In this document: in pieces, positions 18,812-27,380 of the stretch
Position numbering within the stretch: the first letter of the stretch is position 1
Layout: every line of letters starts with the position of its first letter
Assembly: GCF_000766945.1 (NCBI RefSeq)
Contig: NZ_KN266213.1
Location: forward strand, 111,370 to 175,369
Source of the DNA: Cellvibrio mixtus subsp. mixtus J3-8
Lineage (GTDB): Bacteria > Pseudomonadota > Gammaproteobacteria > Pseudomonadales > Cellvibrionaceae
Length of the DNA: 64,000 nt
Direction of reading: 5' to 3'
Program-made: the position numbers and the translations under genes
The notes under the pieces: model-generated
What the model was told of the DNA's origin: nothing
Seen by the model: only the letters and a program-made list of their open reading frames with translations
Databases searched by the model: none

Positions 18812-20188
18812 ATGTCCACCACAGAAGCGCCCATTAAAAAGCTCTATATCAAAACCCATGGCTGCCAGATGAATGAGTACGATTCGTCGCGCATGAAGGA
18901 TTTGTTGGGCGAATCGCACAATATGGTGCCGACTGAAGACCCCGAAGATGCCGATGTCATCCTGATTAACACCTGTTCTATTCGGGAGAAGGCACAAGAA
19001 CGTTTGTTCCATGAACTGGGCCGCTGGAAAAAACTCAAGCAAAAGAATCCGGATCTGGTGATTGGTGTTGGCGGTTGTGTCGCCAGCCAGGAAGGTGCGG
19101 CCATAGCCAAACGTGCACCTTATGTCGATCTGATTTTTGGCCCGCAAACCTTGCACCGCTTGCCGGAAATGATGGAAACCAAAAAAAGCAACGGCGTAGT
19201 AGTGGTAGATGTCAGTTTCCCTGAAATCGAAAAATTTGACCGTTTGCCACAACCTGATGCCGACGGTGTTAGCGCATTCGTTTCTATCATGGAAGGTTGT
19301 TCTAAATACTGCACGTTCTGCGTAGTGCCCTACACTCGCGGTGAAGAGGTCAGCCGCCCGGTGGCTGATGTGATGGCCGAAATCATCCACCTCGCCAAAC
19401 AAGGTGTGCGCGAAGTAAACCTGCTGGGCCAAAATGTGAATGCATATCGCGGTGACGCGACCGACAGCACCATCGTTGACCTGGCTGAATTAATCACTTA
19501 TATCGCTGCTATTGATGGCATTGATCGTATCCGTTTTACCACATCCCATCCGGTGGAATTTACTGACTCGCTGATTGATGTTTACAACCACGTACCAGAG
19601 TTAGTTAGCCATTTACATTTGCCGGTGCAAAGCGGATCAGATCGAATTTTGATGGCAATGAAACGCGGCCACACCGCACTTGAATACAAATCCAAATTGC
19701 GTCGCATCAAGAAAATTCGCCCGAATATCAGTTTCTCATCGGATTTTATTATCGGCTTCCCCGGTGAAACCGAAGCCGATTTTGAGGCGACAATGAAATT
19801 GATCCACGATATGGATTTTGATACATCATTCAGTTTTATCTACAGTCCACGCCCGGGAACTCCGGCAGCAGATTTACCTGATGACACACCGGAAGAAGTC
19901 AAAAAGCATCGCCTGGCAATTTTGCAAGACCGTTTGATCCAGCAAGCCATGGCCATTAGCCGCCGCATGGTGGGCAACACCGAACGTATTCTGGTGTCGG
20001 GTTATTCGAAAAAAGATCCGGGGCAATTGTGTGGCCGAACCGAGAATAACCGCGTGGTGAATTTCCGTAGCGACAACGCCGATCTCATTGGAAAATTTGC
20101 GGATGTATTAATCGAAGAAGCATTGCCAAACTCGCTGCGTGGCAGCTTGATAAGTTCAGAGCTGGATGACGATTGGATTACGCTCTAG
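18812..20188 (+). CDS. miaB: tRNA-2-methylthio-N6-dimethylallyladenosine synthase
   Basis: It is a radical-SAM enzyme that methylthiolates i6A37 in tRNAs reading UNN codons. The 458-residue protein has the three N-terminal cluster cysteines (HGCQMN, NTCSIR, VGGCVA). It also has the radical-SAM CSKYCTFC motif, the methylthiotransferase core and a C-terminal TRAM domain. ATG 18812 has AGGTAG upstream. In many gammaproteobacteria miaB is directly followed by phoH-ybeY-corC-lnt. Here a terminator and 9.4 kb of other genes lie in between. Confidence 0.97.
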   Translation: MSTTEAPIKKLYIKTHGCQMNEYDSSRMKDLLGESHNMVPTEDPEDADVILINTCSIREKAQERLFHELGRWKKLKQKNPDLVIGVGGCVASQEGAAIAKRAPYVDLIFGPQTLHRLPEMMETKKSNGVVVVDVSFPEIEKFDRLPQPDADGVSAFVSIMEGCSKYCTFCVVPYTRGEEVSRPVADVMAEIIHLAKQGVREVNLLGQNVNAYRGDATDSTIVDLAELITYIAAIDGIDRIRFTTSHPVEFTDSLIDVYNHVPELVSHLHLPVQSGSDRILMAMKRGHTALEYKSKLRRIKKIRPNISFSSDFIIGFPGETEADFEATMKLIHDMDFDTSFSFIYSPRPGTPAADLPDDTPEEVKKHRLAILQDRLIQQAMAISRRMVGNTERILVSGYSKKDPGQLCGRTENNRVVNFRSDNADLIGKFADVLIEEALPNSLRGSLISSELDDDWITL

Positions 20189-20212
20189 TTCTCCAGGACA
20201 TTACCTGCCAAT

Positions 20213-20249
20213 AAAAAAGCCTGCGTCGCAACTACGCAGGCTTTTTTAT
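20213..20249 (+). terminator. Rho-independent terminator after miaB
   Basis: Stem GCCTGCGT / ACGCAGGC (20219-20241) with A-run before and T-run after; it can also serve the convergent hybrid kinase gene. Confidence 0.9.
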
Positions 20250-20273
20250 TGGCAATCCGCCACACTTGGTTAT

Positions 20274-22208
20274 TCACTGCAACACGTCTTGTAATTGCTC
20301 AAGCGAAACCGGTTTTAATATAAAGTCATTAACACCCGCTTCTCCGGCGCGAACTTTATCCAGCTCTTCACCACTGGCAAGGATAATTCGTGCATCCGGT
20401 AAGGTTGAGCGAATTTGCGCGGCTAATACATAACCGTTCATATCCGGCAAATTAATATCCAATAGCAAAAAAGCAGGGGAATATTCTTTTACTTTAACTA
20501 GAGCGGTGGCTGCATCACGCGCAGTAATCGTTTGCCATCCCAATAATCCCAGCAGTGCCGCCATTGCGTGCAGTGCATCCAGATTATCTTCAACCACTAA
20601 AATATATTGGCCATTACTTTTCTTTTCATCCTGCAACCCGGAAGGCGCAGAGGGAAGAAAATTTGCCATGCATTCATAAAGGCGAGCCTGATCTACGGGC
20701 TTGCCCAGGTAAGATGAAAAGCCGGATTCATAACATCGATCCATATCACCTTTCATGTGCGCAGCAGTCAAAGCAACCAATGGTGGATTAAAACCTTTTG
20801 CGCGCAGTTTTTTTGCCGCTTCATGGCCGTTCATAACCGGCATGTGAATATCCATCAACACCAGATCAAAAGTACGCCCTTGTGCCATTTCGGCATCAAT
20901 TAATTGCAATACCTCTTCTCCATTGTTGGCATACATCACTTCAAGGCCAGTCAATGCAACAAAATGGCCAATCAGCAAACGAATATCACGCAGATCATCG
21001 ACAACCAATACACGCCCGTTAAATCGTGGAACTACCGTACTTTTTTCGTTGGCCAAATCAAAATCAAGCCGTAACAATTCAGATTCAGCATGCGCGAGAT
21101 CGCCCGGGTCAATCGTAAATTCAAACTTACTGCCTTTGCCCACTTCGCTGGTCACATGGATTTCTCCACCAAGGCGCGCCACCAGCATTTTACTAATGGT
21201 TAACCCTAAACCTGTGCCTGCACGCGGATGTGCATAAGTATCTGTAGATTGCACAAAAGGCTCAAAGATTAACTCCAGCACGTTTGCACTAATACCTATT
21301 CCGGTATCGCTAACAGTAAAGGCAATTTTTTCCTGGTTTTGTTCTTGCAAGCGTTGGATATGTAAAACCACCTCACCATCATTGGTAAATTTGATAGCAT
21401 TACCAATCAAATTTAATAAAATTTGGCGCAACCGCATCGGATCGGTATAAATAACTGCCGGGAGCGGTTCCGGAGCTTCAACACGCAGGCGTAAATTTTT
21501 ATCGATAGCTGCACCGCGCATCAGGAAATAAATATCACAAAGAAAAGAAGATAAATGAACCGTTTGTTTTTCCAGTTCCAATTTACCGGCTTCGATTTTG
21601 GATAAATCCAAAACATCATTTAATAAACCCAATAAATGTTTGCCATTGCGATGAACAATATGCAAATGGGCGAGACTTTCAAGATCCGTTTTTTTATTAA
21701 TCAGCAATTCGGTAAAACCGAGAATAGCCGATAAGGGGGTGCGTAACTCATGGCTCAAATGCGCGAGGAATTCACTCTTGGCCCTGTTTTCGGCTTCGGC
21801 CTTTAACCGCTCTACCCGTTCCTTTTCTACTTCATTACGAGCCAATGCGTAACGAATGGAGCGGGCAAGTTGTTCTGCACTTAAGCCGGACTTTACTAAA
21901 TAATCAACGGCGCCCGCCTCCAATGCCTGGATATCGACCTCAGCCCTGTGAATTCCCGTCAGCAAAATAATTGGGCCGGAAAAACCGGCATCATGGGCTT
22001 GTCGCAATAACGCAATACCATCCTGTGCACCCAGCTTGTAATCCATCAAACATAGGTCGTGCGAATTTTCACCGAGCAGTGATAAGCCCTTTTCAAAGGT
22101 GGGCGCCCATTCCAATTGATAATTTTGATTAATCTCGCTCAGCAATTCTTTAGTGAGCAAAAAATCATCTTCATCATCATCAACAATTAATAGTTTTACG
22201 GTTTGCAT
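20274..22208 (-). CDS. Cytoplasmic hybrid histidine kinase: REC-HisKA-HATPase-REC-REC
   Basis: It is a multi-step phosphorelay protein of 644 residues with no membrane segment. Domains in order: receiver 1 (LLIVDDDEDD, CLMDYKLG), a coiled linker, the HisKA H-box HLSHELRTPL and the ATPase (NLIGNAIKFT, DTGIGIS, GTGLGLTISK). Receiver 2 (VLVVDD, LVLMDIHMPVMNG) and receiver 3 (LVVEDN, LLLDINLPDMNG) follow. Receiver 1 in front of the kinase suggests that it takes a phosphoryl group or signal from another kinase, probably the CHASE3 kinase upstream. ATG 22208 has GGAGAAG upstream; a longer frame to 22247 overlaps the previous gene and was rejected. It is the last gene of the phosphorelay operon. Confidence 0.93.
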   Translation of the reverse strand: MQTVKLLIVDDDEDDFLLTKELLSEINQNYQLEWAPTFEKGLSLLGENSHDLCLMDYKLGAQDGIALLRQAHDAGFSGPIILLTGIHRAEVDIQALEAGAVDYLVKSGLSAEQLARSIRYALARNEVEKERVERLKAEAENRAKSEFLAHLSHELRTPLSAILGFTELLINKKTDLESLAHLHIVHRNGKHLLGLLNDVLDLSKIEAGKLELEKQTVHLSSFLCDIYFLMRGAAIDKNLRLRVEAPEPLPAVIYTDPMRLRQILLNLIGNAIKFTNDGEVVLHIQRLQEQNQEKIAFTVSDTGIGISANVLELIFEPFVQSTDTYAHPRAGTGLGLTISKMLVARLGGEIHVTSEVGKGSKFEFTIDPGDLAHAESELLRLDFDLANEKSTVVPRFNGRVLVVDDLRDIRLLIGHFVALTGLEVMYANNGEEVLQLIDAEMAQGRTFDLVLMDIHMPVMNGHEAAKKLRAKGFNPPLVALTAAHMKGDMDRCYESGFSSYLGKPVDQARLYECMANFLPSAPSGLQDEKKSNGQYILVVEDNLDALHAMAALLGLLGWQTITARDAATALVKVKEYSPAFLLLDINLPDMNGYVLAAQIRSTLPDARIILASGEELDKVRAGEAGVNDFILKPVSLEQLQDVLQ

Positions 22209-22230
22209 AGTGCTTCTCCGAGCGCCCATA

Positions 22231-22674
22231 TCAGGGCAACTCAACAAACTCCACCCAATACTTGCCGAGAGCTCGCATTAACTCAACCAGTGCATCAAAC
22301 GTCACTGGTTTGGTAATGTAAGAAGCTGCGCCCAGATCATAGCCCTTAACCATATCTTCTTCTGCTTTGGATGTAGTAAGAATTACCACCGGAATACGAC
22401 GCAGGTTTTTGTCAGCTTTCATTTTTGCCAACGCTTCGCGCCCATCCATCTTAGGCATATTTAAATCCAGTAAAATTAATCCCGGCATAGGATAAATAGA
22501 ACGATCGGCATAAATACCGTTACCGTGAAGGTAATTTAATAATTCCACACCATTTTCAACAAAATGCAATTCATTCAATACCCTGCTTTCATGCATAGCT
22601 TCATGTGCGAGAAGACGGTCATCCTTATCGTCTTCTGCCATTAAAATTACCAAGGTCTTTTTGGGTAAATTCAT
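22231..22674 (-). CDS. Single-domain response regulator (Rcp1/CheY-like)
   Basis: It is a stand-alone receiver of 147 residues. The acid pocket reads MAEDDKDDRL, the phospho-acceptor is in ILLDLNMPKMDG, and LTTSKAEED and ITKPV complete the site. The DDKDDR and long alpha4 insertion (LHGNGIYADRSIYPMPG) are typical of Rcp1-type receivers, which partner kinases of the phytochrome/CHASE3 type. It sits between two kinases of one operon and may shuttle phosphate between them. ATG 22674 has GGTGAG upstream; the longer frame to 22719 overlaps the intergenic region only. Confidence 0.92.
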   Translation of the reverse strand: MNLPKKTLVILMAEDDKDDRLLAHEAMHESRVLNELHFVENGVELLNYLHGNGIYADRSIYPMPGLILLDLNMPKMDGREALAKMKADKNLRRIPVVILTTSKAEEDMVKGYDLGAASYITKPVTFDALVELMRALGKYWVEFVELP

Positions 22675-22721
22675 AAGCTCACCGTTATCTCCAGAGAGTT
22701 CGCACATTACAAAAGACAACG

Positions 22722-24218
22722 TTAAACATCCAATGGCTCAATCACGGGCTGCGTCATTGGCAAGCGAATAATAAACGTGGCTCCTTCGCCTAATTCACTT
22801 TCTGCTTCAATACTACCGCCATGGCGTTCAACAATTTTGCGGCACAACGCTAAACCAATACCGGTTCCTGAATATTCATCACGCCCATGCAGGCGTTGGA
22901 ATAAATTAAATACCCGATCCGCGTAATGAGGATCAAATCCAATGCCTTGATCAGAAAATTCTATACAACACCATTCCCGTGAATCTTCAACTAATGGGGA
23001 AGGTAATTTTTCTTCACAAGTCACTTTGATGATGGCCGGTGCACCTGCCTGTCTAAATTTAAGGCTATTTGCTATTAAATTCATGAAGACCTGCCCCATT
23101 TGTGATGCATCTGCATCTATTACTGGTAATGGGTCGATAAACAGTGTGGAACTGGTTTCTTCAATAGCATAATCGAGGTCATCCAGAACGCGCGCCATGA
23201 CCTGGTTAAGATCAACCTGTACAAAGGGTTTTTGCTTGGTAGTTACCCTTGAAAAACTCAATAAATCATCAATCAGAACAGACATGCGTTCCGATGCTGC
23301 CTGCATACGCTGCACATAATCTGCACCGCGCTCACCTAACTCCGAGGCAAACTTCTGCTGTAAACGATCACCAAATGCACGAATTTTTCGCAACGGTTCC
23401 TGCAAGTCGTGGGACGCAACAAATGCAAATGCTTCAAGCTCTTTATTACTGCGCTGTAACTCTTCTGAATATTGCATTAATGTTTGCGTCCGGGCGTCAA
23501 CTTTCATTTCAAGTTCGCTGTTAGCTCTCTCAAGCGCCTTATATAAATCTGCCACCTTCGCAGAATTGCGATATAAAATGAAAAATATCCCTAATGATAA
23601 AACCAGACCGATAGAGTTGGTTAACAACAACGAAGCCACAATGAACTGGCGATTATTGAATGCATGGCTTTTATTTTTCTTAAGCCGTTCTGCTTCATCT
23701 GTTTCCATCTCCGCAATTAAACCGGTAATCAACTGCATTAAGCGAATCCCTTCATCAGTCCTGACTTTATTAATTGCTTCCCTGTACCTATCCTCTCCCG
23801 TCAAGCCCACAATCATTTGCAATTCGTTAATTTTATCCAGCACGTGTGAATATAATTCTTCAAACCTTCTACGTTGCGAAGGACTTCCTTCAGTAGCGTC
23901 ATTTAACTGATTTAATAAATCATCAATGACGTGCAGGGTTTGATGGTAAGGCTCAAGATATTGTTCATCGGACGTCAATAAAAACCCACGCTGGCTGTTT
24001 TCCGCAGCAAGCAATTCAGTTTTTAAATCCTTGATAAGATTGATGGTCTGCAGGGTGTTATTAATGCTGCGATTGTTTTCAGCAATAATATTGACTGAGC
24101 GATAGGAAAGGACCGCACTAATAACAAAAAAACTGATGACTGTCGCCAGAACCAGATGCCAGACATATCCCGGTAAGCCGCCAAAACTAACATCGCGGGT
24201 AGGTAAGGCATCGTTCAT
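22722..24218 (-). CDS. CHASE3-domain membrane sensor histidine kinase
   Basis: It is an inner-membrane sensor kinase of 498 residues. The first membrane segment is at about 20-40 and the second at about 195-217. A helical CHASE3 sensor lies between them (LLAAENSQRGFLLTSDEQYL is the hallmark, partly quoted). A coiled coil leads to HisKA with FVASHDLQEPLRKI, the phytochrome-like H-box. The ATPase has NLIANSLKFR, DQGIGFD and GTGIGLALCRK. It has no receiver, so it needs the adjacent single-domain receiver or the hybrid kinase. It starts five bases after the H-box mini-gene. The CHASE3 signal is not known. Confidence 0.94.
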   Translation of the reverse strand: MNDALPTRDVSFGGLPGYVWHLVLATVISFFVISAVLSYRSVNIIAENNRSINNTLQTINLIKDLKTELLAAENSQRGFLLTSDEQYLEPYHQTLHVIDDLLNQLNDATEGSPSQRRRFEELYSHVLDKINELQMIVGLTGEDRYREAINKVRTDEGIRLMQLITGLIAEMETDEAERLKKNKSHAFNNRQFIVASLLLTNSIGLVLSLGIFFILYRNSAKVADLYKALERANSELEMKVDARTQTLMQYSEELQRSNKELEAFAFVASHDLQEPLRKIRAFGDRLQQKFASELGERGADYVQRMQAASERMSVLIDDLLSFSRVTTKQKPFVQVDLNQVMARVLDDLDYAIEETSSTLFIDPLPVIDADASQMGQVFMNLIANSLKFRQAGAPAIIKVTCEEKLPSPLVEDSREWCCIEFSDQGIGFDPHYADRVFNLFQRLHGRDEYSGTGIGLALCRKIVERHGGSIEAESELGEGATFIIRLPMTQPVIEPLDV

Positions 24219-24223
24219 CCTGT

Positions 24224-24439
24224 TTACTCATTGCCAAACTTGCTTGAAGAAGTTTTCACCTCATCCAGTTTATTACTGCAATTGCGACACTCATTGAGGA
24301 TAATCTCAAAAATGCGGATCGCACGTTGAATATCCCCCGTGCGTTCAAGCGTTAACTTTCCCAACTCTGCATTAATTGAAATACTATTCAGCGGATTGCG
24401 TAAATCATGGAGCAAGCGATGTGTTTCTGTATCTGACAT
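24224..24439 (-). CDS. Stand-alone HisKA (H-box) mini-protein, 71 aa
   Basis: It is a very small protein that is little more than a phospho-acceptor/dimerisation helix. HDLRNPLNSISINAEL at residues 11-26 has the H-box pattern (His11, then N-P) seen in HisKA kinases. The remaining 45 residues form a second amphipathic helix with CRNC in the middle. There is no ATPase domain. The ribosome binding site is strong (GGAGGGG) and the gene is packed between the sigma-54 activator (15 bases) and the CHASE3 kinase (5 bases), so it is a real gene. It may act as a phosphotransfer or dimerisation partner; it could also be a remnant of a larger kinase. Confidence 0.78.
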   Translation of the reverse strand: MSDTETHRLLHDLRNPLNSISINAELGKLTLERTGDIQRAIRIFEIILNECRNCSNKLDEVKTSSSKFGNE

Positions 24440-24454
24440 TTCACATCCCCTCCA

Positions 24455-25774
24455 TCAGGCATCTGCATAGCTATTTAAGCGGTTATACAGGGTTTTCAAA
24501 CTAATCCCCAACATATCTGCTGTTTGTTTTTTATCGCCGTCAAAATGTTGCAGAGTAATCTCAATCAACTCTTTTTCAACTTCTTCAACAGTTTTTCCTA
24601 CCGCAATACCTGCAGCATGTTGCTGGTTTATTTTGGAGAATGGTGATGTTAGATCATCAGGAAGAACAATCAGCTTTTGATGGGGATCTGCCATGATAAA
24701 CGCACGATGAACTGCATGGCGCAACTCGCGCACATTACCCGGCCAATCATAATCTATCAACTTTTGCAGCGATTGCTCGCTGATACCAATGTTGCTGTCG
24801 TATTGCTGGTTAAAAATGGCCAGGAAATATCTTACAAGCAATGGAATATCACTTTTACGGGTACGCAGAGGAGGAATATGGATGGGGAAAACCGCCAGGC
24901 GGAAATACAAATCCTCACGTAAACGATTCTGCTCGGCAATGTCCAACTCTGTTCGATTTGTTGCCGAGACGATACGTCCTTCTACATCAATAGGGGTAAT
25001 CCCCCCCAAACGAGTAACCTTTTTGGTTTCCAATACACGCAGCAAATTAGGTTGAAGATCCAGCGGCATTTCAGTGATTTCATCAAGGAACAGAGTTCCC
25101 TTGTTCGCCTGTTCAAAAACTCCTATTTTGCGATGTGTAGCGCCAGTGAACGCGCCCTTTTCATGCCCGAACAATTCACTATTAATTAATTCACGTGAAA
25201 ATGCCCCGCAGTTAGTGGCAATAAATTCGCCATCCACTTTGCTTGCATAATGGATAGCTGCAGCAACCATTTCCTTACCAACACCGCTTTCGCCCAATAG
25301 AAGGACGTTCGCCTTGGTCAACGCAACTCGCTCAATCATTTCATAGAGGTGTTGCATGGGCTCGGATTCACCCACAAGAAAATTAAAATGCAGCGGGATA
25401 TCAGAATTGTTAACACCAACTATCGGTTGGTGATCTACAAACAATGATTGGAGCTGACTCAAATCGATAGGTTTAATCAGGTAGCTGACATTAGATCCGT
25501 ATAAATTTTTAACTATAGATTTAACGGAAGGATGGCCGGTTATCAGCGTAACCTTGGTTTCGCTTTTCGCAGGCAGGGCCTCCAGCAAATGCAAACCACT
25601 GCCATCCGGTAAAATCAGGTCCAATATCATATGTGTAAATTGATACCGACCTATCAACTCGCGCGCTTCCGCAACAGAGTCTACCGCTTTCACGCTATGG
25701 CCCAAAAGGCCTAACAGCTCGGCAGTTGCTTCTAAAAAATGTTTATCATCGTCAACTAATAAAACGTCAGCCAC
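24455..25774 (-). CDS. Sigma-54-dependent response regulator (NtrC family)
   Basis: It activates sigma-54 promoters after phosphorylation. The 439-residue protein has a receiver ([22 protein letters not shown]), an AAA+ domain with Walker A GESGVGKE, the sigma-54 contact motif GAFTGA in [12 protein letters not shown] and Walker [15 protein letters not shown] Fis-type helix-turn-helix ([19 protein letters not shown]) ends the protein. There is no ATG near the start. GTG 25774 has GAGGG eight bases upstream and was chosen over GTG 25789. It heads the phosphorelay operon. Its likely targets are the neighbouring stress genes, which carry sigma-54-like promoters (27190-27204 and 28637-28651). Confidence 0.94.
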   Translation of the reverse strand: MADVLLVDDDKHFLEATAELLGLLGHSVKAVDSVAEARELIGRYQFTHMILDLILPDGSGLHLLEALPAKSETKVTLITGHPSVKSIVKNLYGSNVSYLIKPIDLSQLQSLFVDHQPIVGVNNSDIPLHFNFLVGESEPMQHLYEMIERVALTKANVLLLGESGVGKEMVAAAIHYASKVDGEFIATNCGAFSRELINSELFGHEKGAFTGATHRKIGVFEQANKGTLFLDEITEMPLDLQPNLLRVLETKKVTRLGGITPIDVEGRIVSATNRTELDIAEQNRLREDLYFRLAVFPIHIPPLRTRKSDIPLLVRYFLAIFNQQYDSNIGISEQSLQKLIDYDWPGNVRELRHAVHRAFIMADPHQKLIVLPDDLTSPFSKINQQHAAGIAVGKTVEEVEKELIEITLQHFDGDKKQTADMLGISLKTLYNRLNSYADA

Positions 25775-25959
25775 GATTCCGACCCTCACTATTGGCTAGC
25801 GGCACGCGGGGGCTGATTCTAGCACCACACGGATAAGAGAAATTAGATTAAATCAACAAGTTAGCGATCTACATCACTTTTTCAGCATTTTATTCGGCAC
25901 TTAAAATAACATACACATTCCAACTGTGATGCCTACTTTAAAAAATAAATGTTGCCGGA

Positions 25960-26202
25960 TCATAATTTCGAAAATGCCGAAATTAAAGGAAAAAGAATGC
26001 GAATGAATTGTGCACCAGGCGAGAGATTAACGCTAGCGAAGCGCTGTGCGATAAACCCGATGCCAAATGGCGCCAGAACGAAGATTAGGAAAGATGCATG
26101 TTTGGACTCGTATCCACTATTATTTTGCAAACAAGCTTGCAAGGCGATTTCTCGGCTTACCAACTGACTATTTTTTAGCTTCACTCGATCTACCAGATCC
26201 AT
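25960..26202 (-). CDS. Small membrane-associated protein, YqjK-like by position
   Basis: The 80-residue protein has a basic N-terminal helix and one hydrophobic segment (FLIFVLAPFGIGFIAQRF). I cannot match it to a family by sequence. ATG 26202 has a strong ribosome binding site (AAGGGG), and the gene overlaps the end of the YqjE-like gene by 35 bases, which favours a real coupled gene. In E. coli, yqjD-yqjE-yqjK lie in the same order (DUF883 protein, YqjE, small YqjK), so a YqjK-like role is suggested by position only. Confidence 0.6.
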   Translation of the reverse strand: MDLVDRVKLKNSQLVSREIALQACLQNNSGYESKHASFLIFVLAPFGIGFIAQRFASVNLSPGAQFIRILFPLISAFSKL

Positions 26203-26626
26203 CAGCAAACCCCTTCATGAATTTATCTATATGTGCCCGGGTATAAGGCAACGTCATACGCAACCGATTTTTGGCATAGAACCATCGACACACAATCAAC
26301 AATAAAAGCTGTTGAAGGAAAAACGCAAATAGCCCCACACCTGGCTGCTCATTGATCGAATACAGCATCCACGCCACCCATGCCGAGAAAGAACACCAGG
26401 TCAACAAAATGATGGGCATCATTAAAAACCATAGCATTAACACCTTGGGCGCAGATTTTATCGCCAATAAAGCCTCCATGCGTGCCAAATCGACAACATC
26501 ATTCACAAGCCCGAGAATCTGCTCACCGAGCAATAATGTCTTCTCAAGATCACCCGGCTTGTCGGGGATATCCTCTGAAGAAATATTTGCTCCAGAGGAT
26601 TTCTGCCCTGGATCATGAATACTCAT
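26168..26626 (-). CDS. YqjE-like inner-membrane protein (phage-holin-like superfamily)
   Basis: It is a 152-residue protein with a hydrophilic N-terminal 60 residues, then two membrane segments (about 67-92 and 103-122) and a basic C terminus. This layout, and its place directly after a DUF883/YqjD protein, match YqjE. The function is unknown; the family is linked to envelope homeostasis and stationary phase. ATG 26626 has AAGGGG upstream; a TTG at 26632 was rejected. It starts 16 bases after the DUF883 gene. Confidence 0.75.
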   Translation of the reverse strand: MSIHDPGQKSSGANISSEDIPDKPGDLEKTLLLGEQILGLVNDVVDLARMEALLAIKSAPKVLMLWFLMMPIILLTWCSFSAWVAWMLYSINEQPGVGLFAFFLQQLLLLIVCRWFYAKNRLRMTLPYTRAHIDKFMKGFADGSGRSSEAKK

Positions 26627-26642
26627 GATCAATACCCCTTAG

Positions 26643-26930
26643 CTAGCGCTGTAATAATCGGGATACCAACCAGCCAGCCGCAAAGGCCACGCCGACAGCA
26701 ACGAGGGGGCGTGCTTTTACAACCTCTTCAGCCTTTTCTTCAAGCTCCAGCGCCTTTACTTTACCCTCCTGCAGCTGGGCTTTAGCAGAAGCAGCAGAAG
26801 CATTGCCAATCAGGCTTACAGCGTCATAAATTTGCGCTGTCGCATCCTTGAACTGGGCAATGGCCTCAGCAACAGTAATATCATTGAGCCGTCCATTTTC
26901 GATATTTTTTAACGATGGTTGAGTAGCCAT
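26643..26930 (-). CDS. DUF883 (ElaB/YqjD-family) membrane-anchored protein
   Basis: It is a 95-residue protein: a long Ala/Gln/Glu-rich coiled helix (about 20-70) and a C-terminal membrane anchor (RPLVAVGVAFAAGWLVSRLL). This is the signature of the ElaB/YqjD/DUF883 family, tail-anchored proteins of the inner membrane, of which YqjD binds stationary-phase ribosomes in E. coli. It is in the same direction as the DUF1328 gene (44 bases before) and the YqjE-like gene (16 bases after), so they form one operon. AGAGGTG precedes the ATG. Confidence 0.88.
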   Translation of the reverse strand: MATQPSLKNIENGRLNDITVAEAIAQFKDATAQIYDAVSLIGNASAASAKAQLQEGKVKALELEEKAEEVVKARPLVAVGVAFAAGWLVSRLLQR

Positions 26931-26974
26931 AATTTCACCTCTTATTTAATAATAAGAACAGTTTATTTATCCGG

Positions 26975-27136
26975 TCAAAATCGACGCCGGCCAAATACTA
27001 ACGACAACACTAACAACACCAAAAATATATAAAACAGTATTTTCGCGATTCCCGCTGCTGCTCCCGCAACACCACCAAATCCTAAAATAGCTGCAATGAT
27101 AGCGACAATAAAAAACACTATTGAGTAGTACAGCAT
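26975..27136 (-). CDS. DUF1328 small membrane protein (YtjA-like)
   Basis: The protein has 53 residues and two membrane segments, and starts [36 protein letters not shown] is the family signature. It is small and very hydrophobic with a basic end (GRRRF). Members are stress- or stationary-phase-induced in relatives, and the molecular role is unknown. A longer frame begins at 27178; ATG 27136 has GGAGAACTCT upstream and gives the family length. A sigma-54-like element lies about 55 bases upstream (27190-27204). Confidence 0.9.
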   Translation of the reverse strand: MLYYSIVFFIVAIIAAILGFGGVAGAAAGIAKILFYIFLVLLVLSLVFGRRRF

Positions 27137-27189
27137 AGAGTTCTCCTTTTTGCACATTTGCGCAATTACACATTTCAATCAATTACTTT

Positions 27190-27204
27190 TCAATCTGCAT
27201 GCCA
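27190..27204 (-). promoter_or_regulatory. Candidate sigma-54 promoter for the DUF1328-DUF883-YqjE unit
   Basis: On the minus strand the sequence TGGCATGCAGATTGA has the -24 TGGCA and the -12 TTG at the required spacing (GG at positions 2-3, TTG at 12-14). It differs at the last -12 base (A for C) and at one -24 base. It lies about 54 bases before the DUF1328 start. A sigma-54 activator gene is in the same block. It is unproven. Confidence 0.45.
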
Positions 27205-27380
27205 AATTTGATAACTCATCGCTATTATTATTTTTTTCCCGAAAAAACGTTTGATTACAGCCAAATAGGTTAATAATGAGGCTACCAATATGCTGCTAAA
27301 TAAATTTTCCTTCTAAAACCCGGGCGTTTATGGCTTGAAAACTTGAAAATATTGCAAAAATAGAAATTATTACAGGCAGG

